64,000 nucleotides of DNA, taken from contig VZQC01000356.1 of assembly GCA_009823505.1 (NCBI GenBank), positions 298,285 to 362,284 of the forward strand, written 5' to 3'. How positions within the stretch are numbered: position 1 is the first letter of the stretch; the number at the start of each line of letters is the position of its first letter. The notes below the pieces were generated by a model. That model searched no databases. It saw nothing but the letters and a program-made list of their open reading frames with translations, and was not told the DNA's origin. The stretch comes from Rhizomys pruinosus. Taxonomy: Eukaryota; Chordata; Mammalia; Rodentia; Spalacidae. Both the position numbers and the translations under genes were made by a program. This document shows positions 46,005 to 58,205 of the stretch, in pieces.

Positions 46005-46858
46005 CACCTTTTTGTAATTCAGGAATAGATTCAGAATTCTTGTCATATTCTGTAAAGATATGTATCTCATGTCATGTTTTTTAAAGGTTAAAAATTTCAG
46101 TTTTCACAAAAATAACACATAGTTAGTGCAATATGAAGAATAAGGTAGAATTTTGAATTCAAGGAACTCCAAAGATTGCTTCCTAAGAGAAAAGTCTCAA
46201 AGAGAGCCTCAGGACATGTGGAATTTTATTACTTCTAGAATCATGGGTTAAAGATTCTTTTTGTAAGTCACTGAATGCTGAGGGTAGTCCTATTGTAGCC
46301 TCAATGTAGTAGGACATACTCTATAATGGAAACTTCTCTACTATGACATATCGATTTCAATTATCATGATAAATAATCTTGAATACATTTGGATTCCCCC
46401 ATGTAGGTCCAAAGGTACATTCATGACTCTATTAAGGAAGGAATATTAGTGAGATAATTCACATCACATATTGCCTCCAGTTTATAGTTATTCCATCATC
46501 TCAGGTGTCACCTGGTAATGTTCAATCACTGATATTGTACTGTATTTGTTCCTCTCAAAAGTCAGTGGTAACTACTTTGTGTGTCATAAAGCTATTCTAT
46601 TATTTGGAACTTAGGCATAAGTTGGTATTCTTCTGAACATCCAGAGGATTGAGGAACTGTAACTACTTTGTACCATAAAAGCTGATGTGACAAGCTGCTG
46701 AGTGTGGAGAAAAATTAAAAAGAATCCACAGTTGCAACAAAGATCAGTCATATATGGAAAACAGGCAGTTGTGTAAAATACAAGTTTGTAGAAATATTAA
46801 CTGATTTCAGGGTAAATGTTCAGGAGGGCCAAAGTGAATCCTAAGCATAAAGCAGAAC
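46005..46858. other. no gene recognised
   Basis: AT-rich, with no frame or repeat recognised. Confidence 0.4.
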
Positions 46859-48165
46859 TTGGCAGTGTTTCTGCATGACATTCAATTTACAGTCATGGAA
46901 TATAAAGTGGGATGGAGTTCATTGGTTTCTCCAACACACATATTCATCATTATTAAGCCACAACCTTTCCATTTCTTGCAGGTGCAGGCCAGAACTTTTC
47001 AACACCTACTGCTGCCTTTAGTGGTTGTTCCATGGACCTGGCATTGCCAAAGAGCTGGGTTCTCCACTGAAATTGAGGTTGTACCTTCACTGATGGGCTT
47101 GTTTAACCTCTTCTGGTGCAAAGGCTCAGATTTTATTCCTGACCCCTGCAATCCTGGGGTTTTCACTAGATCCAGGCTGCACTATCACCAATGGTCTCTT
47201 TTTTCATCTCACAGTGCCAAGCCTCAGCTGCTCTCAGTGACCTCTTTATACTTTCAGTACCAGAACTATTCAGGAGACTCTTGCACATTACCAAGTCCTG
47301 CTTCCAGCTATAGATGGAGGCTCGGGACCCCTGTGAGCCACAGCTTCTGTGTGCTGACCCTGAGGAAATTCTACCTAGAAGTTTTCACCACAGTTATGTT
47401 GGTGTCTTGCTACTTATAGCTGATTTTTCATTCCCAGAAAACCAGCATCAATTGCCCCAGTAAAGCAAAGCTTTCCCTTCATGTTTTCGTCTCTTCTAAA
47501 TCTTCCTGATTCTTCATCTCCAGCTGACCAGAACCCACAGAATCTCAGTTTAAAACATCACACAAACACCCTTGATATTCTGCTCTCCCTTTGAAACTTC
47601 ACAACCCTGTCAGCATAACTGTTCCAAGCTCCACAGCAACAAACTCTAAACCCTCAATAACTTTTCTCGCCCAAAGTTCCAAATGCTTCCACAGTATATC
47701 CAAGAACACCTAGGTTAGGTCTGTCACAGCCAGATTCCACTCTGGGTACCTTTTTCTCTTAATATTTTCTACTCCATTTCTGTGACAATGCACTCTGACC
47801 AATTCTAACTTGGGGAAGAAAGGGTTTATTTAGCTTACATCTCCCAGGTCACATTTCATCACTTAGGGAGCCCAAGGTGGCAAGTTAGGGCAGGAACCTG
47901 GAGGCAGGAGCTGAAGCACAGGGCATGGAGGAATGCTGATTACTGGCTTACTATCCTGGCCCATGCTCAACCTGCTTTCTAATACAACATAGAATAACCT
48001 GTCCAGGAGTAGCACCACCCACAGCGTGCTGGGCCTTCCCATATCACTCAACAACCTAGAAGATATCCCGCATACATTGTTACAGGCCTGCCCAAAGGAG
48101 GTTATTCCCCAGTTGAAGCTCTCTCAACTCAGGTGTGTCAAGTTGACATTAATGCTATCGAGCAC
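46859..48165 (-). mobile_element. Old LTR element: 5-prime LTR and internal remnant
   Basis: On the minus strand an LTR-like segment (about 48165-47758) is followed by ggtacccagagtggaatctg (near 47750), which lines up with the primer site of the element at 4240. The next stretch (ctgtggaagcatttggaact, gcgagaaaagttattgag) lines up with the start of frame A at 4300-4340. The rest is different. A 186-codon frame on the plus strand (46859-47419) is antisense to the element and looks like chance, though it is the longest plus-strand frame hereabouts. No 3-prime LTR was found. Confidence 0.5.
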
Positions 48166-48249
48166 AGGGGAGCACAGGCTCTTCTGCCTATTCTACCATT
48201 ATATAGTGAGATAATCAGTACTTGCTTGGTTAGACCACTTAAGTGTCCT
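48166..48249. other. short spacer
   Basis: Unremarkable DNA between the old LTR element and the 3-prime end of the L1. Confidence 0.4.
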
Positions 48250-51200
48250 TATAAATATTTATTTTTTGTTTATTTTTAAGGGATTCTAAAATCTAAGAGC
48301 ACAGTTGTTTTCAAATCACATTAATGTTGCTCAGTTTGCCATACAAGTAGTTAATTGGTGCTAGCATAGACAGATGAGGGATACCATTCGTTGTTTGTTT
48401 ATCTGGGACTGTGTTACTTGACTCAGCATGATATCTACTGGCTCCAGCCATTTACCTACAAAGTTCATGACGCCATCTTTCTTTTCCGCTACATAGAACT
48501 CCATTGTGTAGATGTACCACATTTTCTCTATCCACTCATCAGTTAAGGGGCACTTGGGTTGGTTCCAGCTCCTTGACATTGTGAAGAGAGCTGTAATAAA
48601 CATGACTGTGCATGTGTCTCTGTGGTAAGATGAGTCTTGTGGGTACATACCCAGGAGTGGTATGGCTGAGTCAGGTGGCAAGTTCATTCCAAGTCTTCCA
48701 AGGGTTCTCCACACTGCTTTCCATAGTGGTTGTACGAGTTTACATTCCCACCTGCTGTGGATGAGAGTACCCCTTTCCCCACAACCTCTCCAGCACTTGG
48801 TATCATTTGTTTTCCTGATCCTAGCCAGTCTTATTGGAGTGAGATGATATCTTAAGGTGATTTTAATTTGCATTTCCTTAATTACTAGTGACATTGATCA
48901 CTTTTTAAGATGTTTCTCAGACATCTCTAATTCCTCACTTGTGAAGTCTCTGTTCAGCTCTTTGCTCCATCTTTTGAGTCATTTGTTTTCTTTCTTCTTT
49001 GGTTTTTGAGTAGTTTATATACTCTGGAAATCAATGCTTTATCAGATGTATCTGTGGTGAAATTTTCCTCCCACTCTGTGGGTTTTCTCTTCACTTCCTT
49101 GATTGTTTCTTTTGATGTACAGAAGCTTTTGAGTTTAATGAGGTCCCATTTGTCAATTGTAGAACTGAATTCTTGTGCAGTCTGATATAGGAAGTCTTTT
49201 CCTACACCTATGTCTTGTAGTCTGCTGCCAACTTTTTCTTCTATCGCGTTCAGAGTTTGGGGTTTCACGTTGAGGTCTCTGATCCATCTGGAGTTGACTT
49301 TTGTACAGGGTGAGAGGTAGGGGTTTAATTTCATTCTTCTACAAGTAGTGATCCAGTTTTGCCAACACCACTTGCTGAAGATGCTGTCTTTTCTCCATTG
49401 CATCTTCCTGGGCCCCTTGTCAAATATGAGATGGCTGAAATTGTATGTGCTCAATTGTGGATCTTCAGTTTTGTTCCATTGGTCAACAGGTCTCTTTTTG
49501 TGCCAGTATCAAGTTGTTTTTATGACTATGGCCATGTAGTATAATTTGAAGTCTGGTATAGAGATCCCCCCAGTATTGCTCTTTTCACTCAGGGTTGTTT
49601 TGGCTATTCGGGGTCTTTTGTCTTTCCAAATGAAATTAAGGACTTTTTTCTCCAAGCCTGTGAAGAAACTCTTAGGGATTTTAATTGGAATTGCATTAAA
49701 TCTGTACAAGAGTTTGGGTAGAATGGACATTTTACTATATTAATTTTCCCAATCCATGAGCACAGGAGGTTTTTCCATCTTCTGATGTCTTCTTCAATTT
49801 CCTTCTTAAAGGGTTTGAAATTTTTGTTGTAGAAATCTTTGGTGTCTTTTGTTAGGTTTGTTCCTAGGCATTTTATAGTTTTTGAGGCTATTGCAAGTGG
49901 GAAGGTCTCCTAGTATTCCTTCTTCAGTTGCTTATTGTTGGTGTAAAGAAAGGCTATTGATTTTTCTAGGTTATTTTTGTATCCTGCCACTTTACTGAAG
50001 CTCTTATTAGTTTGTAGGAGTTTTCTGGTGGAGTTTTTAGCATCCCTTAAGGAAACAATCATATCATCAGCAAAAAGGGATAGTTTGACTTCCTTTTTTC
50101 CAGTTAGTACTCATTTAATTTCTGTTTCTTGCCTTATTGCCCTAGCAAGTGTTTCAAGCACTATATTGAAGAGGAGTGTTGACAGGGGGCAGCTTTGCTG
50201 ATTTACTAACTTTAAGGGGAATGCTTCTGTCTCTTCTCCATTTAGGATGATGTTGGCTGTGGGTATCCCGTATGTGGCTTTGATTACATTGAGGAACGAT
50301 CCCTCCAATCAAATTCCCTCTAGGACTTTAAGCATGATGGGATGCTGGATTTTGTCAAAGACTTTTTCCGCCTCAATTGAGATGATCATGTTTTTTGTCT
50401 TTCAGTTCATTTATATGTTTTATGGTATTTATTGATTTTCAAATGTTGAACCACCCCTGCGTCTCTGCTATGAATCCAACTTGATCATGATGGATGATCT
50501 TCTTGATGTGGGTCTGTATGTGGTTTGCAAGTATTTTGTTGAGAATTTTTGCATCCATGTTCATTAATGAGATGGATCTCTATTTCTCCTTTTTGGTTGT
50601 ATCTTTGCCTGGTTTTTGTATTAGAGTGATGCTGGCTTCATAGAAGGAATTTGGGAGAATTTTGTCTGTTTGTATCCTTCTAAACAATTTGAGTAATAAT
50701 GGTTGTAAGTCTTTTTGAAATGTTTTATAGAATTCTGCTGTGAAACCAAATCTGGGTGTGGGCTTTTTTTTAGTTGTGAGGTTTTTTATCACATCTTCAA
50801 TTTCTTCATATATTATGGGTCTGTTTAAGCTGTCACACTCTTTTTGGTTGAGCTTTGGTGATTCCCAAGATTTCATATATTCATCCATTTCTCCTAGGTT
50901 TTCCAACTTAGTAGAGTATATGTTTTTGAAGTATTCCCATATGATTGTCTGGATCTTTTCATTGTCTATTGTGATATTTCCCCTTTCATCACAGATTCTA
51001 TTTATTTGGAGTTGTTCCTTCTTTTTTTTTGGTTAACTGGGCTTGAGATCTGACTATCTTGTTTATTCTCTCAAAGAACCAATTTTTGGATTCATTGATT
51101 TTTTTTGTATTTTTTTCTTTGTATTTCATTGAATTCTGCTCTGATTTTTGTTACTTCTTCCTGTCTCTTGAGTTTAGGGTTCATTTGTTGTTGTCTCTCA

Positions 51201-51890
51201 AGTGTTTCTACATGCAGTGTTAGATGGTTCCCTTGTGCTCTTTCTGTTTTTCTAATGTAGGCACCCAGGACTATAAACTTACCTCTTAGGACTGCTTTTA
51301 AAGTATCCCATAGGTTTTGTTGTGCTGTATTATCATTGTCATTCAGTTCCAGGAATGCTTTTATTCTTTTCTTTATCTTTTCCTTGTCCCATTCATTATT
51401 CAGGAGTGTGTTGTTTAATCTCCATGTGTTCTTGTAGATAGTAGGGCTTATCCTGGTGTTGATACTGAGCTTTATTGCCCTGTGGTCTGAGAGAATGCAT
51501 GAAATAATTTCAATCTTTTTGTATTTGTGGAGGTTTCTTCTGTGTCCTGGTATGTGGTTGATTTTGGAGAATGTTCCATGGGGTGCTGAGTAGAAAGTAT
51601 ATTCTCTGGTATTAGGGTGGAATATTGGGTAGATGTATGTGAGGTCCATTTGGTGTATCATATCATTCAGTTCAGATGTCTCTCTGTATATTCTTTGACT
51701 GGTTGACCTGTCCAAAGGGCTCAGCGGGGTATTGAAGTCCTACCTACTATGATTGTATTGGGGTTAATCTGTGCCGTGAGGTTCTAGAAAATTCTTTTAA
51801 ACGTTTGGTGCACCAGAGTTTGATGCATATATATTCATAAATGTGATATCTTCATGGTCAACTGTTCCTTTGATAAAAATGTAATGTCCA

Positions 51891-52090
51891 GGCTATGACC
51901 GCTCTTGCAGAGGACCTGGGTTCAATTCCCAGCACCCACATGATTGCTGAGAACCATCTTTAACTCCAGTTCCAGGGGAATCTGACACCCTCTTCTGACC
52001 TCCGAGGCATTGCATGACAAGGGTGCACAAACCTACATGCAGACAGTACATTCACACACATACCAAAATAAATTTTAAAAAAATTTAAAA
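51891..52090 (+). mobile_element. B2-type SINE, 5-prime-truncated
   Basis: Lacks the first ~40 bp of the tRNA-like head, starting at cgctcttgcagaggacc. Flanks share aatgtaatg followed by t/g and cc (51879-51890 and 52091-52102), a target duplication in L1 ORF2. Confidence 0.8.
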
Positions 52091-52218
52091 AATGTAATGG
52101 CCTTATTTGTCTCTTCTGATTTCTTTTACTTTGAAAAATATTTTGTCTGATATTAAAATAGCAACACCTGCTTTCTTTTTGGTACCATTTGCTTGGAATA
52201 TTTTTTTCATCCTTTCAC

Positions 52219-52488
52219 TTTTTTTATATATATCTTTTTTTAGTTTTAATCTTTTTTAAATTTTAATTTTTATCTGTATGAATGTCCTGTCTGCATGTAG
52301 GTTTGTGCACCTGTGTCATGCAATGTCGCAGAGGTCAGAAGAGGGTGTCAGATTCCTCTGGAACTGTAGTTCTGCTGGAATTGGAGTTACAGATGGTTCT
52401 CTGCTGCCATGTGGGTGCTGGAGATCGAATCCTGGTCCTCTGCAAGAGAAGTCGGAGCTCTTAACTGCTAGGCCATCTCTCCAGCCCT
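52219..52488 (-). mobile_element. B2-type SINE with target duplication
   Basis: Antisense B2 flanked by catcctttca (52209-52218) and its copy at 52490-52499. It lies about 130 bp from the opposite-strand B2, in the same L1 endonuclease region. Confidence 0.85.
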
Positions 52489-52820
52489 CCATCCTTTCAG
52501 TTTAAGGTGGTACCTATCCTTGAAGGTAAGATGCATTTCGTGAAGACAGCATATAGATGGGTACTGTTTCCTAATCCAATCTCCCAGTCTATATCTTTTG
52601 ATTCGGGAGTTTAGTCCATTAATATTTAAGGTCATAACTGAAAGATGTGTGTTGCTTCCTTTCACCTTATTATCCATTTGCATTTTTCATCTAGGTTTCT
52701 ACTTCTGCAGTTATGCTTTTATTAATTTCTCTTTCTAGGTGCCCAGGGATAGTTCCTCCTTTCTTCTGTCCTTTGAATTGCTTCAAGTATTCTCTGAAGG
52801 GTTTGTTTTCCAGACATGTA

Positions 52821-53780
52821 TTATTTCATCTTGTTTAAGTCATGCAAGATTTTTCTCTCTCCTTCAACTATAATGAGTACTTTTGCTGGGTTTAGCAACA
52901 TGGGTTGGCATCTATAGTCCTGTAACACTGGGAATGCTTTGCTCCATGTTCTTCTTTTCATTGAGAAATCAGTTGTAATTCTGATTGTTTTCCCCTTATA
53001 TGTAACTTGTTTTTCTCTTATGGCTTTCAGAATTTTGTCTTTGTTTTGGGTGTCTAGCATTTTAACTATGATATGGCATGAAGAGTTTCTTTTCTGATCT
53101 TGTCTGTTTGGAGTTTTATGTGCTTCTTGTATTTATATGGGGTTTGTCTTTTTTTAGTTTGGGGAAATTTTCATCTATTATGCTGTTGAAGATCAATACT
53201 ATTCTCTTGGGATTCTTCTCGTTCCTTTATTCCTATGATGTGGAGGTTTGATCTATTCATAGTGTCCCCTATCTCCTGGTTGTTCCACTTTTGTGTATTT
53301 TTTTTTAATTTTTCATAATCTTTACTTGAGCATTATAGTTGTTCTGTGCTATCTTCCAGGTCTGAAATTCTTTGTTGTACTTCTTACATTCTATTTCTGA
53401 GGCCTTTTCCATCCCTTTCCACTTGATTGGATGTGTGTTATATTTCCTTTTTCATTTCAGCCTGTGATTTCTTTAGTATTTCCACTTCCTTTTGGAGCTT
53501 CCCAATCTCATCTTGTTGCTACTTGCTTCGCTGGTTGGCTTCCTTTTTTAGTGTTTCCACTTGCTTCCGGAGTTTGTCATTTTATCCTCCTAATTCTTTC
53601 TGCAGTTTGTCATTCTCTCCCTTTAATTCTTTCTGAAGTTTGTCATTGTTTACCTCTAGGTCCTTGAGTCTTTCATTCTCTCTCCTTAGTTCTCTGACTT
53701 GTTCTTTATATTCTTTGATTTCTCTGAATAGGTCTGCAATTGTTCCTCTAAGATCTGTGTTCTGGGTAATCCCCACGGGG
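52821..53780 (-). pseudogene. L1 ORF1 (RNA-binding chaperone), broken
   Basis: Coiled-coil part: frame 53776-53582 and onward, with heptad-like repeats of NDKLQKEL. C-terminal domain: frame 53060-52821 has ILKAIREKQVTYKGKTIRI, then NPAKVLIIVEGERKI. ORF1p would coat L1 RNA as trimers. The region between 53580 and 53060 has stops and T-rich interruptions on the plus strand. Confidence 0.75.
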
Positions 53781-54240
53781 ATTCAACTGTAGGAATCTCC
53801 TTCTGGGTTGTTAGCCTTGATGTGGAATTATCCTGCACCTTTCCCAGGTTGTCCTTTCATCGTGTCCCTGGCATGTGGAGTTCCCTTTTTGCTTGTATTC
53901 TGATGTGAATCACAAATACCTCTTTACTGCATTGAAGGCTTGCTTTGCTTGCCTCCTTCAGATGCCTTTTTTTTCTTCCTTGTTTATGGAGTGTTGACTT
54001 GTTTAGGTTTCAGGCTTTCAATTTTGTTTATACATTGGAAGGCTAACTCACTCTTCCCTTTCTGTTTTGAAGGTTCTCCAAAAAATCCACTTGGACACTC
54101 CCTCAGCAATTCTAGTTGGTGGGTGGGTGGGTGGGATATGCCTGGCTTATCCTGTACCCTGATACTCTGCTTCAGGTGGTCCTGGGCAGTCCCTGATCTA
54201 AGCTCTACACACTCAAGTCTCACAGTGTAACAGGCCCATT

Positions 54241-55635
54241 TTTATTTTTTTCCTTCTACTTTATTATTATTATTATCATTATTGTTATGATTAATATATA
54301 TTTTGTACAAGATTATGTTACTAATCAAACCTAGACCCGTGTCCCCCACCCTACCCCCAACCCCACCATAGTTCATGCATTTTGCCAAATTTGCTTTGCA
54401 GCTCTTTCTCAGTCTTTCTTAAAATTCTCCATGTGGAAGTTGACTGTTTTCAGCAGTTCACCGTTTCAGTAAGTTCTTTGTTACAGTCCTTTCTGTTGTT
54501 GTTATTGTTGTTTCCAATATGCATCACTCCCAGCTACTTGGCCAAAAGCTCAAGGAGCCATGCACGATAAATTCTTACAACTAGGTAATTGGCACTAGCA
54601 TCGACAGGTGAGGGATATCATTCGTTGTTTGTTTTTCTAGGACTGTGTTACTTCACTCAGCATGATATCATCTAGCTACAGCCTTTTACCTGCAAAGCTC
54701 ATGATGTCATTTTTCTTTACTGCTGCATAGAACTCCATTGTGTAGATGTACCATATTTTCTCTATCCACTTATTAGTTGAGGGGCATCTGGGTTGGTTCC
54801 AGCTCCTTGCTATTTTGAAGAGAGCTGAAATAAACATGGCTGTGCATGTTTCTCTGTGGTAGGATGAGTCTTGTGGGTACATGCCCATTAGTGGTATGGC
54901 TGGGTCAGGTGGCAAGTTCATTCCAAGTCTTCCAAGGGTTCTCCACACTGCTTTCCATAGTGGCTGTATGAGTTTGCATTCCCACCAGCAGTGGATGTGT
55001 GTTCCTCTTTCCCCACAACCTCTCCAGCACTTGGTATCATTTCTTTTCTTGATCCTAGCCAGTTTTATTGGAGTAAGATGATATCTTAAAGTGGCTTTGA
55101 TTTGCATTTCCTTAATGATTAATGATGTTGAACACTTCTTAAGATGTTTCTCAGTCATCTGTAATTCCTCACTGGTGAAGAATCTATTTAACTCTTTGCT
55201 CCATCTACTGAGTGGGTCATTTGTTTTCTTTCTTCTTTGTTTTTTTGAGTATTTTATATATTCTGGAAATCAATGTTTTGTCAGATGTTTCTGTGGTGAA
55301 GGTTTCCTCCCACTCTGTGGGATTTCTCTTCATTTCCTTGATTGTTTCTTTTGATGTACAGAATCTTTTGAGTTTAATGAGGTCCCATTTGTCAATTGTC
55401 AACCTTAATTCTTGTGCAGCTGCTGTCTGAATCAGGAAGTCTTTTCCTACACCAATGTCTTCTAGTCTGCTGCCAACATTTTCGTCTATTGCCTTCATGG
55501 TTTGGGGTTTCACTTTGAGGTCTTTAATCCATCCGGAGTTTATTTTTGTACAGGGCGAGAGGTAGGGGTTTAACTTCATTCTTCTATAAGTGGTGATCCA
55601 GTTTTGCCAACAGCACTTGCTGAAGATGCTGTCTT
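54241..55635 (-). mobile_element. L1, 5-prime-truncated, joined to a Smc1b retrocopy
   Basis: Minus-strand L1 from late ORF2 (DSIFSKCCWQNWITTYRRMK just after the junction at 55635) through the Cys motif ([21 protein letters not shown], 55070-55000). The ORF2 end is near 54680. A 3-prime UTR follows with a G-rich tract (antisense of cccccaccctacccccaacc, 54339) and an A/T-rich tail at 54240-54290. The frame at 55771-55217 runs straight from Smc1b into L1 ORF2. Confidence 0.85.
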
Positions 55636-57290
55636 TGATCAATTGTGACTCTCTCAATGTTCTGGGCTTTTGGGATCTTCTGCTACATCCTTGTTCTTCA
55701 ATGTCTTGATACTTTGAGAGATCTAGGGTCAAAACATGGCTGAACATGCATTTGTCTGTGTAGATGACCATCGTGCGTCAGCTTTGGAGTAGAACTCTTC
55801 TTTCAAGGAAATGATTAGCATCTGAAACTGTTGCTTAGTCTGCTCTTTGATGTAATATGAAAACTTTGCCAATGTTAGTATTGTCCAGTGCTGCATCTAC
55901 TTAATCTAAAACAAAGAATGGAGCAGGCCGAAAACTGTGTACTGCAAACACCAGAGCCAAAGCTGTCACACATTTTTCTCCCCCTGACAGATTGTCCACT
56001 GGCATAAACCGTTTGCCTGGAGCTACACAATTATAGCTAATTCCATCTAAGTAAGGTTCTTAAGGGTTCTCTGGGCTAAGAAATGCTTGGGCACTGCTGT
56101 TTCTGCAGAGCCTCTTGTAGATTTGATCAATTGAGATTGAGATGTGCTCAAAACACTGTCTGAAAAGATCATACCTCTGTTTTCTCACTTGTTCAAAACT
56201 CTTGCCTACATATTCTGGCTTCCTTTTTACTGGCCTCAAAAGCGTCTGTAGACTCCTGAAGCTTTTCTCTGACAGCCTTTAAGTTCTCCAGTGCTCGTGG
56301 GTTTGTGGCTGCTGTGTTCAGCAGAACATTTTCCTGGACTGCTACTTGCTGCTGAAGGAGTGTCAGGTGGGCCTCCACCTCCTTATCTGACTGTAGACCC
56401 TTTAAATCCTCCCTTAGAGGACTGTAGTCTATTTCAATGGAAGCTTCTTTTTCACAGATAGCCACTCTTGCCAGGCTACTTTCTGTTTCAGTTCCCAACT
56501 CCACTTCGGTGATGTCTTCCAGTGACCCCAACACAAGAAGAATCTCAATGTCTTGGACTTTGCAGTCAAGCAGCATGTTATGCTTCTTGTGTTGTTTCTG
56601 TTCCAGAGAGCCCTGAATAATAAATATTTCCTTTTGTAATTTTCCCATTTCCCTATCAACAGCCAGAAACTTCTTCCGTTCCTCTTCAGTTTGAGTGTGA
56701 ATTTTCTCAGTTTGGAATTCTGAGTGGCAAGTATTTCCTTAAGTTTTTCCTGCTTCACCATGAGTTCATTCACCGTTTGCAGACACCTTTCTTCAATCTT
56801 CTTTAGGTTATCAATGTCTTCATTGCCTTTCTGGATAGTTTCTTTTAATGTGTCAATCTTACTCAGTTTTTTTCCAGCTGATGCCGACTATATTCAAGCT
56901 GAATATTAAGCCGAGTTTTTGTTTTTCAGATTCTAATCTTTTTTGATCATCTTCTTGCTGCTGTTTAACATGTTTGTTCTAAAATTCATGAATATTTGCC
57001 ACAGCAATTTCTTCACAGAAGTGTTGGAACATGTCATCTGCTACCTGGTTAAAAGCAGCAAGGTGCTTTTTTAAAATAATCTCTAATTCATTTGGGGAAT
57101 ATTTAAGTTGTGTATTAGCTCCTTATACTGGAGTCTGTATTTGTTTCAAATCTGCTTCCTTGCGAAGTGTCTTCATTAACTCCTTTAGCTCTTGGACTAG
57201 CTGGCCTCCATTGTCTCTTAGAGTGAAAAACAACAGTTTGAACAGGTTTTCATGAGCAAAGTGTTGAACCAAGGTGACCAAAGAGTATTA
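55636..57290 (-). pseudogene. Smc1b: Smc1b processed pseudogene (C-terminal half)
   Basis: The minus strand encodes the C-terminal half of an SMC1 protein without introns. The frame at 56648-56193 reads MGKLQKE, LLDCKVQDIEILLVLGSLED, EIDYSPLREDLKGLQSDKE, ALENLKAVREKLQESTDAFE and ASKKEARICRQEF, which matches SMC1B more closely than SMC1A. Upstream coiled coil is in 56773-56429 and in broken frames to about 57290. Downstream, broken frames include the NLSGGE signature region (near 56000) and ALVLAVHS-like sequence. The end (near 55771-55650) reads CMFSHVLTLDLSKYQDIEEQ. SMC1B is the meiotic cohesin ATPase. Lack of introns and 5-prime truncation indicate an mRNA-derived copy. Many stops make it non-functional as SMC1B. 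Confidence 0.9.
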
Positions 57291-57347
57291 GAGTTATTTT
57301 TCTGATATCTGTGAGTGATTGTGAGTGGTCCTATTTTGGGGGGGGGT

Positions 57348-57486
57348 CGGTCTTTTTTTTGGAGACAGGGTTTCCATGAAGCCCCAGCTATCTTGGAACA
57401 CACTATGAAGAACAGGCTGGTTTTGATTTCATAGAGATCTGCCTGTCTCTGTCTCCCGAATGCTTGGATTAAAGGTCTGGGTGTGG
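57348..57486 (-). mobile_element. B1 SINE
   Basis: Antisense B1 beginning after a G-run and T-run (ttttttttggagacagggtt), with ctgcctgtctctgtctcccg. It lies just beyond the 5-prime edge of the Smc1b retrocopy. 57487-57670 has nothing recognised. Confidence 0.8.
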
Positions 57487-57671
57487 ACAAACATGCTAGG
57501 GTACCTGATTGATTTTAATCAGTTAAAAAGATACTATCTTATATAGTCCTATTCTATGATGTATTTCCTAACTGAAATACTATAGCAGAGTATCTTAATA
57601 TTCAGGATGCATACTGTGCATTTAAGGAGTAGAGAATCTAAAATTAAGAAATAAAAAAGAATATATATTAA

Positions 57672-57903
57672 ATATTATTTATTTTTTTGTATGTGTATGA
57701 ATGTACTGTCTGCATGTAGATTTGTGCACCCTTGTCATGCATTGCCGCGGAGCTCAGAAGAGGGTGTTGGATTACCCTGGAACTGGAGTTCTCCTGGAAC
57801 TGGAGTTACAGATGGTTCTCAGCCGCCATGTGGGTGCTGGGGAACGAACCTGGGTCCTCTGCAAGAGCATTCAGTGCTCTTAACCGCTAGCATATCTCTC
57901 CAG

Positions 57904-57906
<3 letters not shown>
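57672..57906 (-). mobile_element. B2-type SINE
   Basis: Antisense B2 from tgtatgtgtatgaatgtact to the tctctccagccc head, nearly full length. Confidence 0.9.
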
Positions 57907-57951
<45 letters not shown>

Positions 57952-57972
57952 AATGATTATATATATATATAT
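57907..57972. repeat. (TA)n microsatellite
   Basis: TA repeats directly after the SINE head, interrupted once by ttgaatgat. Confidence 0.9.
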
Positions 57973-58067
57973 TTCAAATTGAATGTTAACAGAACATTAA
58001 CATTCACTTAGGAAACACAAGTATTTAGAACTCTAAATATGAATGTCTGTTAAAACATATTTTGCAG

Positions 58068-58205
58068 TCAGGGGTGGTGGTACTTGCCTTTAATCCCAGC
58101 ACTCAGAAGTCAGAGGCAGGTGATGACTGATTTCAAGGCCAGCCTGGTCTATGTAGAATTCCAAGGTAGCTGGAGCATCAGGAAGACCCTGTCTCAAAAA
58201 AGATT
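58068..58205 (+). mobile_element. B1 SINE
   Basis: Sense B1 (ggtggtacttgcctttaatc, ggccagcctggtctatgtag) with a short A-tail. Confidence 0.85.

Larger units (their letters stand above)
48377..52683 (-). pseudogene. L1 ORF2 (endonuclease + reverse transcriptase), broken
   Basis: The endonuclease N-terminus (52683-52500) has LNINGLNSRIKRYRLGDWI. After two SINEs it resumes at 51715 with YTFYSAPHGTFSKIDH-type sequence and SDHRAIKLSI, where the SDH motif is catalytic. RT N-terminal region: 50906-50580 ([20 protein letters not shown]). The active-site [12 protein letters not shown] is still readable on the minus strand near 50075-50040. The C-terminal Cys motif is in 48894-48361 ([21 protein letters not shown]), ending near QSQINKQ. 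ORF2p nicks DNA and copies L1 RNA at the nick. All domains are present but in many frames. Confidence 0.85.
48250..54240 (-). mobile_element. L1 LINE, near full length, inactive
   Basis: About 6 kb on the minus strand: 5-prime UTR/leader (54240-53780), ORF1 relic (53776-52821), ORF2 relic (52683-48377), and a short 3-prime UTR ending in an A-rich tail with AATAAA near 48262. Two B2-type SINEs in opposite orientations interrupt the ORF2 endonuclease region. Numerous stops and shifts show it is dead. Its 5-prime end abuts the 3-prime end of another L1 at 54241. Confidence 0.85.

Noticed and set aside
46859..47419. A 186-codon plus-strand open frame as a host gene
   Set aside because: It is antisense to an old LTR element on the minus strand, has no recognisable domain and no supporting splice or promoter signals.
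55636..57290. A functional SMC1 gene
   Set aside because: It lacks introns and the N-terminal half, and has many frame breaks, so it is a processed pseudogene.
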